Part shown: positions 22,060-34,009 of the stretch, piece by piece
How positions within the stretch are numbered: the first letter of the stretch is position 1
How the letters are laid out: the number at the start of each line of letters is the position of its first letter
Translations under genes and position numbers: made by a program
Notes under the pieces: model-generated
The model's database searches: none
The model's input: only the letters and a program-made list of their open reading frames with translations
Told to the model about the DNA's origin: nothing
Source of the DNA: Ochotona curzoniae
Taxonomy: Eukaryota; Chordata; Mammalia; Lagomorpha; Ochotonidae
Length of the DNA: 64,000 bases
Reading direction: 5' to 3'
NCBI RefSeq assembly: GCF_017591425.1
Contig: NW_024465751.1
Location: 992,001 to 1,056,000, forward strand

Positions 22060-22690
22060 GTTTTAGGTTGTTTGTGACTATGATGGAATGCCTGAGACGG
22101 GTTACCTTTATAAAGTACAGAAGTTGATGTAGTTCACAGTTCTGGAGGTACCAGCATCAGCATGGGTTTGAGGAACATCAAACAATGGCAGAAATGTATG
22201 TGTAGAATGAGATGAACTATGAGATAAGAAGTTGGAGAACTATTTGGGGATCAGAGTAATTTTTTAAAAAAATATTTATTTTATTCATCTGTAAGGCAGA
22301 ATTTCAGAGAGGAGAGGAAAACAGGTCTTTGATCTGTTGGTTCATTCTCCAAATGGCAGGATAAACCATTTTTGAAGCCCAGAGCCAGGATACTCCTGGA
22401 ATTTCTCACATGGGTACAATGCCCAAGCACTTGAGAGATCCTCCACTATTTTTACAGGCACAACAGTAGGGAGCTGTTTCAGCAGCAGAGTAATAGATAC
22501 TCAGACTTAGGCCCCATTTGGGATGCCGGTGCTGCAGGTGGTGGCTCAACACAGTAAGCCACAGTGCCGGTTCTCATGCTCAATCTAGAACTGACTTGGG
22601 ACCCAATATACCTATATTAAATCCTTCTGGGGCAGAGTCCCCAGTGACCTAAGGGCCTCTCACTAGACCACCCTTCTTATTGGTCCCACC
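22060..22690 (-). mobile_element. MaLR-type LTR, antisense, split by a SINE
   Basis: The antisense LTR end is visible: 'gttgtttgtgactatgatgg', 'aatgcctgagacgggttacc', 'tttataaagtacagaagttg', 'agttcacagttctggaggta'. After the SINE it resumes with 'agtccccagtgacctaaggg' and 'cctctcactagaccaccc'. This is the reverse order of the LTRs at 17.5 and 48.96 kb. Confidence 0.65.
22262..22578 (-). mobile_element. Old C-SINE inserted in LTR, minus strand
   Basis: Antisense tail 'aaaaaaatatttattttatt', 'ggcagaatttcagagagg', 'ggttcattctccaaatggca', and a tRNA-like start region ending 'cagtaagccacagtgccggt'. It interrupts the LTR listed above. Confidence 0.75.
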
Positions 22691-23929
22691 TCCTTTCACA
22701 CCGCTATGACAAGGAACAAACAGGCCCTTGGAGCAAAGTATGTGGGAACCATAAGTAGTCTGCAAAGGATGTTCATGATCTGGGTCAGCAGGCGGTCCAC
22801 CCCCCATGGCTGGAGCCTTATCTTGGGAACTAAATTTCCTGACTTGCCTTGCCAAGGCTTTTCACAGACTAGGCACAAACCCAGGACTCTTTGGTCTTCT
22901 TATTTTCCCTGTAGTCTCTGAGACACAGCTGCTATCAGAGACTCCTGGTCTAAGAAGAAGAAAACCCAGCTGGGTGGCTGGGAAGGTGTTTGATAGTGAC
23001 TAAAGCAAGGAATAGTGCGGTGAACATGGGATGAGGCTTTGGGAGATGAACCCTGTCTCCCTGAGCCTGGCTGTGTGTCCACAGGACCCATGCCAATTGG
23101 CAAGGATCGGTTTCCCTACCAGCTCTGCCGTGCCTTCCTCCCTGGGTTACTGGGACTTAGCATGAGAGGGCCAAAGTATGGGATAAGTGTGATGGCCAAG
23201 TAGCTAGAACTGTAGGCTTGGCTTTGGCAGGACTAGTTGCGAGCCATTAGTTTGATTTCAGCAGGAAGGAGGGGAGTTCACGTCCTCCCAGTCTGCAGAG
23301 GGCACTATGGCAACAGCCACAGAGATGGGGGATTCTAAAGAGGAATAAGGGTTTAGGGTGATGGAGGCAGTGTTGTAGATACATGAGCTGGCCTCACAGA
23401 GGTTAAAGACTGCAGTGAAACTTAGGAACTGGCACAGGGGTTGGGGCAGAGGAGAGGACGAAGACATGAGTATATGCAAGTCAGACATTCTATCACCAGA
23501 TAAGGCAGGGTTCAGTCCTGGGGAATCAGGTGAATTCTGAGAACATGAGGAATGGCCAGGCACCTGATAATTGCTTCCAGAAGTGACAGACACATTAACC
23601 TGTCCAGCCCACAGGGGAATTTAGGAATGGATTACCGAGTGTGGCTGCCAGGCATTTGGACACTGTGTAGTCTAGCCACTCTCACTTCGCTGTCCTCATT
23701 TTCCTCTCTCATTCCCTCTCTAAGGACCTGACTGAAGAAATGGCAGCAGTCATCCTGGCATGTGCTAGCCTTGTGCTGTCCATCCACCTGGCCAACTCAC
23801 TATTATTCATTGAGCCTCAACTTCAATTTCTCTGAGCAGTTTTCCCTTGAAGCCTGGGTTGGATGCTCCCATGAGCATGAATGCAACCTTCACTCCATCC
23901 GACATTCATGCGCTGGTTGGGCGTTGACT
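22691..23929. other. Unassigned DNA; possible SINE scrap and CTCF-like site
   Basis: Text at 23165-23265 ('aagtgtgatggccaagtagc...') may be the start of an old C-SINE. No gene is supported. Several 60-110-codon frames overlap on both strands without motifs. Confidence 0.4.
23292..23305 (+). promoter_or_regulatory. CTCF-like motif
   Basis: TCTGCAGAGGGCAC agrees with the CTCF core CCASYAGRKGGCRC at 12 of 14 positions by my count. Chance matches of this quality are expected occasionally in 64 kb. Confidence 0.3.
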
Positions 23930-24045
23930 TCTCAAAGGCCTCTCTTCCCGAGTGTTATCTCCAGCATGCATCATAGCAGCAGGGATACAGTTGGTGCTCA
24001 CTGTGTGCTCACTGATGGGATGAATGAATGCATGAATCAATGAAA
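23930..24045 (+). mobile_element. L2 3'-end fragment, plus strand
   Basis: 'ttatctccagcatgcatcat' followed by 'ggtgctcactgtgtgctcac' and '(GAAT)n'-like 'gatgaatgaatgcatgaatc' matches the L2 3' terminus, which ends in a short GAATGA repeat. Confidence 0.65.
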
Positions 24046-24119
24046 GCGTCAGGGATTCCGTCGTCAAATGAGGAGCCACAAGATTTAGTGCGACAACTTC
24101 CCAATTTCTAAGCAAAGGC

Positions 24120-24345
24120 TTTTTTTTTGCATATACATATTTTTATTTGAAAGGCAGATTTATAGAGAGAAAAGACAGAGAAATCTTCCATCCAAAATGG
24201 TGAGAGGTAAGCTGATCCAAAGCCAGCAGCCAAGAGTCTGCCTTGGTTTAGGTTGGTCTTTCATGACTTCCTGAAGGACTCTTGGCTCCTGCAAAAATCA
24301 GACCATAACTCCAAATAACAGAATAGAGGGCAGAGGCTAGGGATA
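24120..24345 (-). mobile_element. C-SINE fragment, minus strand
   Basis: 'ttttatttgaaaggcagatt', 'tagagagaaaagacagagaa', 'atcttccatccaaaatggtg', 'tgatccaaagccagcagcca' give the antisense 3' half. The tRNA-like half is missing or too decayed. Confidence 0.7.
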
Positions 24346-26894
24346 TTGAGCCTTCATAGAAAAGTCATGTTATCCCTCCAATCATGAAATCATAAAGAGC
24401 GCAGTCGTGAAGGTAGAGCAGTGCAGGCTAAGCGCTCTGAGCAGGGATGCCACTGCAGCTGGTAGCACCCTCACCCCTGGCCCGCCCTCCTTCTCTGCCG
24501 TGGAAACTCCAGTTTCATCAGCTCCAGCTCCAGCTTCCCATTCTCTCCATTTTTATAGAAGCAATAAGGCATGTCTTTTAAATTTACTTTCTCCCTCTGA
24601 AGCTAATTTAATATTTGGAGGGAGCAACAGCCACAGCCATCCCTGAATGGTGGTTATTTATATGATCATAAAAAAGACAGATCCAGCTCCCAGTGTTACT
24701 AAGTTGTCTCCAGGAAAAGAGCTAAGAGGCATTGAGTCATTTGTAGTGGGGATAAAAATGAAATTGCCTAAAAGTCACCCCAAATCGTAGGGCTCACGAG
24801 GCTGGCACCTGCTTACAGTGGTGGTCCCTTTGCCATCCCTCCCGATGCCTTGACCCCACGTGGTTTCCTCCACTCCTCTGAGGCTGTTTACGCAGAGTGT
24901 GTGCAAACTGGGAATAAATTCTTTTTATTGTCGTGATTGAGCTGTATAATAATACTAGGCCTGCAAGGGCAGTAATTGTGGGAATGGTGGTTGTGTTGTC
25001 TCTTCTCTGCCTGCGGGATACAAAGTTCCAAGTGTTTTTCCTGACTGCAACCTGCAGGGTACAACTTCCGGCTGCAGCTGGTGCCTCGCTGTCTTGGCTG
25101 GCATCTGATGCTGGTGGCCCTTTGGCAGTGGGGAGTCTGGGGTAGGGAGGAACAGATGGCACAGGGGAGAAGACCCCCTGGGGAAGTTTCTGTGTCCCAG
25201 GCAACAAGAACAGGCATTTCTCATTATTCCCAGTAGTTGTGTATCACAAAGTCCCTGTGACTCCTGGAGTTAGTTCTGAGCCATTGGTCTCTAGGGCAGG
25301 CACGGGCTTAGCTTCCTGTGAGCTTCTCCCACAGCCTTTTCCAACTGTTCAGCACGTAACCTCGTGTGTGTGTTTTTCGGTTCGGAGACACATGCCAGTG
25401 GAGCTTACAGGGTGATTAGTCATGAGCCAAGGTAGCAGCTGGGAAGCTGACCTTACGTGTAAAGCACACCACAGCCTTTCTATACCTGATGGCATGTGCT
25501 TGGAGGCCATTTGGAACAACGAAATCTCCAAGAGTAATTTCACCAAAATGAAAAAGTGTGCCATTAAGCAGACTGTCAGAAAAAGCACGTGTTGACTCTG
25601 TGAGACCCGAAACAAGAAAACAGAGGCAGCAAATGTTGCTAGTTTCACCTCAGCTGGCAATGTGCCCGGGAGTGGCTCAGACATTTTATAGTTCTATGCA
25701 CAAATGACCACACAGGCCCCCTGAGTTGGAGGTTCCAAATGCACTTTACTAAGCAGTTGAATTCCAAACTGGAACCCACTGATGTGAAAGATCAATTGTA
25801 AAGGATGTGCAGCTCCGAAATGTGCCTTTCCCTACAGCCCGCCTCGAGCTGGGCCCCTCAGCTATCTGTACCTCAGGCTGGCCAAGGAAGCTGTGGGCCT
25901 GAAGGGTGCCACACCTACTCCAGCCTCTGAGGCTGACCTCCAGTCCCAGTTCTAAGCTGGGGTCTGCCTCTGCTACTCCACGAGCCTACGTCTGTGCCTG
26001 GTTTATCTGTCCAGGAAGTGTGGAAGTGAGGCTGTTAGCTGTATTTTGACCAAGTCTCCTGCAGGGCTCAGGCTCCTGCTGGCTGGCATCACTGCCACAG
26101 TGCTTCAAGTTTGTTGGTGGACAGAGCCCTCCTGTATTCAGCCCTCCCTGAGTGTCAGATGGTGGATCTTGGCCACATCCTGAGGGTGTTGACAGCTGTG
26201 CCAAGGGCAGCTGGCAGACTGATGCCATAGGTGCTGGCACAGGTCTGCCGAGCCTACACTCTTTCCATCCGTATCCTACTGTGTGCACTGCACAGGTGTT
26301 CCTACCAGTGTGAGTACAATCGGTGAGTTTAACCTGACAACACCTGACAACACAGAGCTTTACTTAACTCTTCTGCTGTGTTTGAAACTCACACAGCCTC
26401 TTAAATCTGGACCGTCTCTGCTCTGCTTCCTGTCCAGCCTGCATTCTGCACACAGTACCAGCACCTTCCAGCACCTTCCACCCCCGTGTGTGTGTCCCTC
26501 AGCAGCCCCCGTCTCCAGGATGCCATCGTCATTGCCTGCATCAGTGCAGCGTGACATAGAATATTCTAAAGGTGGGAGATTGCAGTACAGCGCCTTAATG
26601 GTTTTTTTTCCCAGGCAAATGCTTGGATCCCTTCATGGATTTTAAATGTCTAACTGTGACCTCTTTTGATTATGTGTCATCCTTTTCCATGGGGATAGCT
26701 CAATGAGTATCTCTAATTTCCATATCTTCTAGGAAAATGTCTCTTTAAAAGGAATATGAATAATTGTAAGTAAACTCAAATGTACTAGTGTTTCTCAATG
26801 TAAATATATTTATGCCATATTTTAGTATAATTTATGCTTTTGAAATGTCTCTAAATACCTATTTTTTAGGTGTAATTGATTCTAACAGGTGTGG
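24346..26894. other. Unassigned DNA, locally GC-richer
   Basis: Several 70-137-codon frames overlap on both strands between 24794 and 26645, but none shows a domain, and their overlap is what moderate GC content produces by chance. Short direct duplications occur at about 26334-26356 (CCTGACAACA twice) and 26457-26480 (CCAGCACCTT twice). No promoter, tRNA or repeat is recognised. Confidence 0.45.
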
Positions 26895-26995
26895 GATGCC
26901 ATATCCTGTCATTAAATCCTTACAGCCCAAAGTGTTTATGCATGAGTTCACAGGGACTCAAAGAGGTTACGTAACTAGCTCAGGGACAGCTACAT
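26895..26995 (-). mobile_element. MIR fragment, antisense
   Basis: 'attaaatccttacagcccaa' then 'tcaaagaggttacgtaacta' and 'gctcagggacagcta' matches the antisense MIR 'gaggttaagtaacttgcccaaggtcacacagcta' block. Confidence 0.6.
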
Positions 26996-27003
26996 ACATA
27001 CCA

Positions 27004-27075
27004 ACTATGTACACACACACACACGCACCTCACACACATACACATGTGTGCACCACAGACATACACACATGTACT
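27004..27075. repeat. (CA)n-rich microsatellite
   Basis: Interrupted CA/CACG units. Confidence 0.85.
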
Positions 27076-27107
27076 GCATTTGCACCTTACATGAATGCAC
27101 ATACATA

Positions 27108-27585
27108 CATTTGGATACCTCAAAACTTCATGCAAAAATGAAGTTCAGTTATTCTGACAAGATAGTTTTTAAATTCATGCATAGTTTTTTTTTTTAAGAT
27201 CTTTTTTTTTGTTATATTGGAAAGGCAGATTTGCAGAGAGGAGGAAAGACAGAGAGGAAGATCTTTCATCCATTGATTCACTCCCCAAGTTGCCGCAATG
27301 GCTGGAGCTGCACCAGTCTGAACCCAGGAGATAGGAACTTCCTCTGGGTCTCCCACTCGGGTCTCAGGTCCCAAGGCTTTGGGCTATCCTCGACTGCGTT
27401 CCCAGGCCACAAGCAGGGAGCTGGATGGGAAGTGGGGCCACTGGCTCTAGAACTAGCGTCCATGTGGGATCCTGGCACATGCAAGGCGAGGACTTTAGGC
27501 ACTAGGCTACCACATCAGGCCCCATGCATAGTTTTTAATAATATATGTTTTCAGTGAAAATTTTTCTTGTCTGGGTATTTAAGGG
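27108..27585. mobile_element. Mariner-type MITE split by a SINE
   Basis: The left part is 'ttggatacctcaaaacttca...tgcaaaaatgaagttcag' and the right part is 'catgcatagtttttaataat...atgttttcagtgaaaat'. Joined in mind across the SINE they follow the same MARNA-like pattern as the elements at 16453, 41805 and 42655. The host element is about 130-150 bp without the SINE. Confidence 0.7.
27190..27522 (-). mobile_element. Young C-SINE inserted in a mariner MITE, minus strand
   Basis: A full antisense copy: T-rich tail, 'ggaaaggcagatttgcagag', 'aaccaggaga'-type text, 'caggccacaagcagggagct', ending 'ctaccacatcaggcc'. A 14-bp target duplication CATGCATAGTTTTT occurs at 27176-27189 and 27523-27536. Confidence 0.93.
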
Positions 27586-27589
27586 TTAG

Positions 27590-27885
27590 CATTTTAATGC
27601 TGTGCATCAAGTTGCCAATTTGATGCCAACATCTCATATTGGAGTACTGGTACACGTCCTGATCCTGGTGCCTGCTGGCATGCATGGGAACGCAGGACCA
27701 GTGCTTGGGCTTCTCCTGCCTGTGTGGGAGATGAGGTGGAGTTCTGGTTTCTGCCTTTGGCCTGGCCCAATCCAGGTTATTGCAACCATTTGTGGAGTGA
27801 ACCACAAGATGGAAGGTCTCTTTCTCATTCTACCTGTATCCATCTCCAGCTAATCTGTCTTTAAAATAAATAAATATATTTTAAA
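27590..27885 (+). mobile_element. Old C-SINE, plus strand
   Basis: 'ttgccaatttgatgccaaca', 'tctcatattggagtactggt', 'cctgtgtgggagatgaggtg', 'atttgtggagtgaaccacaa', 'gatggaaggtctctttctca' and tail 'aaaataaataaatatatttt' follow the older C-SINE order. Confidence 0.7.
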
Positions 27886-28115
27886 CAATGTTATTTGAGA
27901 GGCAGAGAGACTGAGGGAGGAATAGAGAGAGGGAACATAAAGCACTGGATTGTGTGATTGTGGGAACAGCTCAGCAAGTCTAAGCAGTAGGGCCGGAGAT
28001 GACAGGGAAACCTCCTGGACAGGCTTGTACCCACAGCCTGGGCTGCATTTCTGCGTTAGCTGAAGAGTCTGAGCTCTTCTAAGGCCTCCCAGCCAATCAC
28101 TTCCACCCCAGCACA
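27886..28115 (-). mobile_element. Possible decayed C-SINE, minus strand
   Basis: 'ttatttgagaggcagagaga' is a typical antisense SINE start, but the remainder fits poorly. Confidence 0.3.
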
Positions 28116-28392
28116 ATCTCTTCCTCAGACCAACTGGCGAGGGAACTTAAGCACCTCAGCATGTCCCTTCCTAGATTTGTATCTGAATGGCTGAGCTGCA
28201 GCCTAGGCAAATGGGCATATCACAAAAGCTGTCCCCAGCATCCAGCAGAAACCTTCCCAGAGTGTCAATGGTGAGGGTAACTCACTTCCTGGTAGGAGGA
28301 CCTTGTCCTGGGAAGACTGACAACTTGCCCTGCCAAGTCTACCTCTGACCAAGGGCTTAGTGGATTCCATGGAACCGAGTCCACTCCAGGGG

Positions 28393-28561
28393 GGCATTTA
28401 GAAATATCTGGGGTCTTTTAGTTGTCATGACTGGGGATTTGGTACTGTTATCCAGTGGGTGGAGGTCAGGGATGCTATTAATACGCTGCAATGCTTGAGG
28501 CAGTCCCATAACAAAGAACCACTCAGTTCTAAGTGCCAATAGTACCTAGCTGAAAAATTTG
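28393..28561 (-). mobile_element. hAT-type MITE (MER20-like), copy 2
   Basis: 'ttttagttgtcatgactggg', 'tgggtggaggtcagggatgc', 'aatgcttgaggcagtcccat', 'aacaaagaaccactcagttc' and 'aagtgccaatagtacctagc' are the reverse-complement order of the element at 15768-15900. It is longer and better preserved than copy 1. Confidence 0.7.
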
Positions 28562-30930
28562 CACTGATGGGCGGGATTGGCATGGTCAGGGAGTTTCCTA
28601 AGAGAAGTACACTGGGACATTCTGAAATGGTCCTTATAGGCTTACAAGATGATTAAAAAAAAAATACTCTTATTGAGGATGAAATAAAGACATCCTGGTC
28701 AGGATTCTATTCAGTGAATGGTCCAGGAGTTGCACCCGAGTTTCTCTGAACTTAGCATCGTTTGTATTTTACCAGGTTTGCTGAGCTTCTGGGTGTTGGC
28801 TGTTTCTGAAGGTTAGGATTCTGTGTTCCTCACCAACTAACTGCAGAGAGTAAACCCGCTGCATGCGGGTGGCACGCAAATGCTCAGTCTCACTAGACTT
28901 GTACAAACGAGAGTGGCACAGCCTGAGACACAGTAGACAAGGCATTTAGAGTCGGCCCCTGGAGCTAACACCAGTGCACAGGGGTACTGGCTTCACAAGA
29001 GGTATTACCTGCCACACCTTCCCCGGGGCTGTCACTGGCTGCCACCTTCCATTACACCTCTTTCTTCAACTAGGTGCCAGAGATGAGTGGAAGCCTTCCT
29101 CCGTTTTAACAGCCTGGTGGTGGGTGTTTGGCGCAGTGGACATCAGCTGTGAGGGCAGAGGACCTAAGTAGTTCCAACTTGAAAGTTGAGCAAGATGGCT
29201 GATCTCACTCATCCTTGCACCTGCAGTACTGAGTGGTAAATTAACTGGAGCTCTCTTAGAAGGAGGCATGAGTATGCATGAGAAGTGTTCAACATAAGGC
29301 CTTGTGGTGAGTTCTAATCGACCTTGTCTGCAGTGCTTCAGCTGGTCTGATACCTGCTTCCCAAGGGGGATTCCTTAGGCCACAGTATCATTTATAATGT
29401 CTCCAAGGCCCAGGCAAATGATTAAGCCTGAGCTCACCTCTCATTGCCCCTTCTCAAGTCTTGTACTATGAGCCCCAAATAGCAAAACTCCTGGAGAAAA
29501 CTTTCTGAATAGTCTAACACTCAGGAAATGTAACATTTTTATCTGTTGGCAAGGTTGAGGATGATGGAAAATACAGAAAATATTCACTCCTGTAAAGGTT
29601 GCTTTAAACTCATATTGCAGTAAAGGTTGAGATATAAATGAAAACAAAAACCATATCTATATACAGATATGGTTTAAAGACCTTTCCGGTATATGAAGAA
29701 AAGAGCTTTTTAATAAATGCTGATAAATCACACTTTAAAATTCTCTGACTGTTCCTACATCAGAAATGACTTTCAATTATGTTTGAATAGAATTCCCTTT
29801 ACCATGTTAGTCAAAATGAAAATAGCAAATTTAGTCTATATAGTTATGTTCAAGTTATCAAATATTCTTCATCTGTCGTCTCCTTGAATTTCAACAAATG
29901 CAGTGGCTTAGGATAGTATGCTGCCATTTCTGAGATGCCAGATATGTGCATGTCACACAAAACCCAGGCTGTGGTGGTCCCCACTGTGTCCTAGAAGAGC
30001 TTGGATTCTAGCTGTCGGTGACTGCAATCTTGTGTGACACCTGCTCTGTGAGAGGTCCTGGAGTAGAGATGGAAATCTAGGGAAGTTGGGGGTCAGCGTT
30101 GGGATTTGTGAAACTCAGGGCAGGACAGGACACTGCTGATGGAAACAATGGCTGGGACACAGGCGTGGGGACAGCACTTGTGCTGGGAAGATGTAACAAG
30201 ATGTGGGGTGAGGCATGAGGCAACGGCAGTGCTGGCCAAAGCCAGAACTGGTGGTATTGGGAAGTCACTTTGGGGAGTGTGAGTTCCTAGTATAAAGGGC
30301 TTTGTGCAGGGGGCTAATGTGGCTGCTATGAAGAGAAGCAAATGGGGTAATGATGGTGGGATCACGAGGGGCACACTGGGGATGGAAGAGCCGGCACATG
30401 TGCAAAGTGGAGTGGCAAGCCCTCCGCCTTATGAATCCAGCCCTTGTAGATCCAGCGTTCAGGAATTCCTTTCCTTTTCAACTCTATTACTCCTGTCACA
30501 GACACACGGTGTGAGCTCCTTCTTAACCCACCAAGGTCACCAAACCGAGAGGCCCTGGTGGGATGTATTCCTGCTGTAATGAGCCTGCTAGAGGCCATGT
30601 GCACAGGCACAGGAGCCCTCTGTCAGAAGGGACACTGCCTCATTCTGTGAATCTGGGAGGAACCCTAAGCAACACCATCCAGAAGGCTGGGCTCGTGCCC
30701 CGATGAAGGATTTCACAAGATCTCTGGAATGCGTGTGTAACTCCTCAGAGGAACAGTTCAATTTCCTGAAGATCACTTGTAGGCATGGACTTCATTTAAT
30801 CTCCCTTTCCCAGGAACATTTTGAAGTACCCTTGTATGGTCTTTCAAGTGAAATCAAGCAACTTTTCTTCCATGGACTTCTAACCCACAGAGCCCCACAG
30901 CGACTGTAGGGATAACTGTTGCCTTTTAAA
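28562..30930. other. Unassigned DNA with one short perfect palindrome
   Basis: No gene or assigned repeat is seen. Overlapping frames at 30077-30610 have no recognised motif. Confidence 0.45.
29648..29675. repeat. Perfect 11-bp inverted repeat
   Basis: Arms AAACCATATCT (29648-29658) and AGATATGGTTT (29665-29675) are separated by 6 bases. It is AT-rich with a short loop and no following T run, so it does not read as a terminator or miRNA precursor. Confidence 0.85.
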
Positions 30931-31222
30931 AAGTCACTTATTTGGAAAGAGAAATATGAAGTTCAGGAGAATGATAGAGAGGGGGTAGAGAGAGATTGAG
31001 AGAGAGCTCTTCAACTGTTGATTAACTGATGATTTGGTTGAACAGTTAGGTCTGGGGCCAGATTGAACCCAGGAGACAGGAGCTGCATCTGTTTCCCCTG
31101 CCTAGGTCCTTGCAGCATCGTCTGCTGCCTTCCTAGGAGCATCAGTGGGAAGCTGGACTGCAGTGGACACCTGAGTGTAGAACCAGCACGCTGATATGCA
31201 GCGCTGGTGTCATAAGCAGCCA
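30931..31222 (-). mobile_element. Old C-SINE, minus strand
   Basis: 'agtcacttatttggaaagag', A/G-rich CT-box complement 'gagagagattgagagagagc', 'gattgaacccaggagacagg', 'tgggaagctggactgcagtg', ending near 'gctgatatgcagcgctggtg'. No target duplication is visible. Confidence 0.75.
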
Positions 31223-31689
31223 CTTAGTGTACTGTCTTCTTCGATGGATGACACAAAAAGGAAATTCACAGGGAGAAAGTCCTACATTTACAAGTGTTTC
31301 TCCCTTTCCCTCTTCTCCCTTTCTCCATGCCTTTCTTCCCCAACGCTTGCATGTCCGTGTGTTTGTGACAGTATCTAGGGAGGCTGCTGAGATGTCCACT
31401 GTGGCTCCAGACTCACTGGATTCAGATCTTGGCCCTGTCACAGTGTTAGCACGGCCGTAAGCTGCTGAAGTTCATCATCTCTTGCTTCGCTATGAACTCG
31501 GATCGTGGTAGCACAAGAGCCCAAGGCGGAGGAACAGGAAATGCTTGTACCTGCTCATCGAGCTTTCACTGTTATCGCTGTGAATGTGAATGAAGCTTTT
31601 CTCCCCAAACGTCTGACTCTGTGTGCGTGTGTGCGTGTGTCCTGTCCGCCTGCACTGGAGCGCATTGCCGTCTCCAGAGTTAAGGAGAC
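31223..31689. other. Unassigned DNA
   Basis: Nothing recognised except a short GTGTGCGTG run near 31619-31640. Confidence 0.45.
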
Positions 31690-31910
31690 GTGATTGTGAG
31701 TCCTGGCTTTTCTGTGCATGACGTGGGTGACTTTGGACAAGCTACTTAGTTCCTTTTAGCCCCGTCTTCCTCATTTGGCCAGTCAGGCAGATGGAAGAAC
31801 TATTTCATATAGCTACTATGAGAATTAAGTGGGATAGTGCGAGTGAAGTTCTCAGAGTATTGCGTAGTTTAATTCAGCTTGTCATCATGACTCATTATCA
31901 TTATTGCTGA
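31690..31910 (+). mobile_element. MIR SINE, plus strand
   Basis: 'gtgagtcctggcttttctgt', 'gggtgactttggacaagcta', 'cttagttccttttagccccg', 'tcttcctcatttggcc', 'tatgagaattaagtgggata' and 'catgactcattatcattatt' follow the MIR consensus from core to 3' end. This is one of the most complete MIRs in the window. Confidence 0.85.
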
Positions 31911-33619
31911 GGCTTAAGTGTGTCAACTTGCCTTATGCTGCTCATTCATTCAGAAAGACATTCCTTGCTTTGCACTTTCTAAGCTCCATCCGGTGGGATT
32001 AGTGTTTGCAGCACAACTGAATAGAAACTCACCCTTTGCCTCAAGTGACTGCAATCACTATCACTTAAATCCCATGCCAGACCTCTTCAGGAGGAGTTTC
32101 CTTCCTAATTTTCTAAAACAGAACCTTGGAAGCCAAGAGTGTTGAAGGCATCAGAAATAGAGCTGGTACTGAAATGCAAGACTCTGGATATGGCTTTCTT
32201 CCTTGAAGTCCTTCCTAGACTCATGGTCAGGGGTGCACCTGTAGGGTTTTGAAGGTTTTGTATAGTTTCAGATTGATGATCTAAGCTTTGAATCATTGCA
32301 GCAGTCTTGATGAATGAGCTGGGGCACATTTTGTGTGTCTCTTTCTACTAATGAGGCCACCACACTTTGGATGTTGCCCAGGTTACATAGACCAGCTGAT
32401 TGCAGAGACAAGGGACAACACAGGACTCTGCCGGGCTCTTTTGTTGTCACACTGAATGTGTGGAACGCTGATCACTGGAACATCCTCTTGAGTTAGACCA
32501 AATCTGCTTGCTGATCTCTGGCTGTGAGTTTTTCCTGCAGGTCTCTGGGCGGGAGAGGTGAGTGGGAGAGCCAAAGTATCTTCCTCCTTTCCCGCAGATT
32601 CTCTTGTTAGCCATACTGACTCATTCCTGATCCCAGGGTGGAAAGCAAGAAAAGGTTGTCCCTGGTGGAAGTTGTGCAGACACCCAGGTACCCCCGGTAT
32701 TCTCTTCATCACAGATCTGTCAAAGAGAGTGACAGTTACTTGGCTGGCTGGGCCCCTCCACGTTCTGTGACAGGGGGTGAGGCACCATTCGCCTGACTTC
32801 CTTTCCAGACTATTGAATCAAATGCAGGAAATGAAATGAGCCTGAAAATACGCTGTTTGGAAGAGTCCCAGGAATCTGGACGGCCAGTAATGCCTACGCA
32901 GGAAGCGTTCTCTCCTCTGGAGGCCGGCTCTGCAGGGCAGCTGGTGAGAGTGCCAGAGAATGTGATGGGGAGGAAATTGCACTAGATTCAGGCTCATTTC
33001 TCTGGCTTTGGGCTCTATGAGGCAGAAACACTGCCGCTTCATTCAAGTGGCACACTGTGCTGTTGACGAAGGAAGCGCCAGGATCAGTCCTAATGAACTC
33101 TCTGATGAGACCACAGCTGGATTTGGCAAGAACACATTGGTATGAGGCAGAAGGGTTTCCAAATTAGAAAATAATTGTATTTTTTTCCTGAAGCAAGCGC
33201 ATCACATGCATTTCACATATGAGTGTAATTTGAAAGTAGCAAGTTAGGTAATTTCGACTACCTACCACGTGACAAAGAAATTGATCGACAGTAGTGCTTT
33301 TTTATTTTGTCAAAGATTTCATCATCAAAATAGTGCATCTTCATGGTAGAAAAACAACACTGAGATGAAGTTGCTCCTTGTGGCAAGTGCCATGGATCAG
33401 GAGAAGGGCAGATGGTAGTGGGTGGGATTGAGCGTGGATAGAAAGGGGCCTGCTAACATCCGGCGCAGTCCTGGATCCTCCTGTAGTAGCAGAGCTGTAG
33501 CTAGCCCAGCAGCCCAGGAGCGTCTTCTCCACAGGTGTTGCAGCTATTCTCTGAAAGAATGGATTCTGAGGTCAGGTTAACTCAGTGCGAGGCATGGCTG
33601 ATCAGAGTGGTACGTAGGA
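31911..33619. other. Unassigned DNA
   Basis: No supported gene or repeat is visible. Frames of 60-109 codons at 32105-32770 have no recognised motif. Confidence 0.45.
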
Positions 33620-33631
33620 TGGATCATCATC

Positions 33632-33663
<32 letters not shown>

Positions 33664-33675
33664 CATCATCATCGT
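33620..33675. repeat. (ATC)n microsatellite
   Basis: About 50 bp of CAT/ATC units with one CAC interruption. It could encode poly-His or poly-Ile/Ser but no gene contains it. Confidence 0.95.
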
Positions 33676-33959
33676 CTGCCCCACCTCTCAGATCATCATT
33701 CCATTTCTATCTAGGCCATTTCCCCTCGCCCCCATGGGACAGCATTTTTTTTGTAAGAGATGAAAAAAAGGCCAATTTGCCTGAGAATCTGGTGGGTGGC
33801 AATTTCGTAGTGGTCACGTCCTCCCAGAGGAGCAAGTGAGTGTGTGTATGTGTGTGTGCGCCAGCCTGCCGTGTGAGGAATATCCCTCCGCTGTTTGGCC
33901 TGCTGACTGAGATGAGGATGAGCTGTGCTTTCCTGTCATCTTCTAGGGGATTAAGCTCT

Positions 33960-34009
33960 AGTGGCCTGTGTTGGCAACAGGCTTGAAAACGTGGCCAACA
34001 CAGGCCACT
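33960..34009. repeat. Perfect 16-bp inverted repeat (hairpin)
   Basis: AGTGGCCTGTGTTGGC (33960-33975) is the exact reverse complement of GCCAACACAGGCCACT (33994-34009), with an 18-base loop. The stem is GC-rich and fully paired. The arms are shorter than a usual pre-miRNA stem (about 30 bp), so I call it only a hairpin. Confidence 0.9.

Noticed and set aside
24794..25224. Three overlapping minus frames of 89-137 codons
   Set aside because: They overlap in all three frames, which GC-moderate DNA does by chance; no motif or splice signal supports any one.
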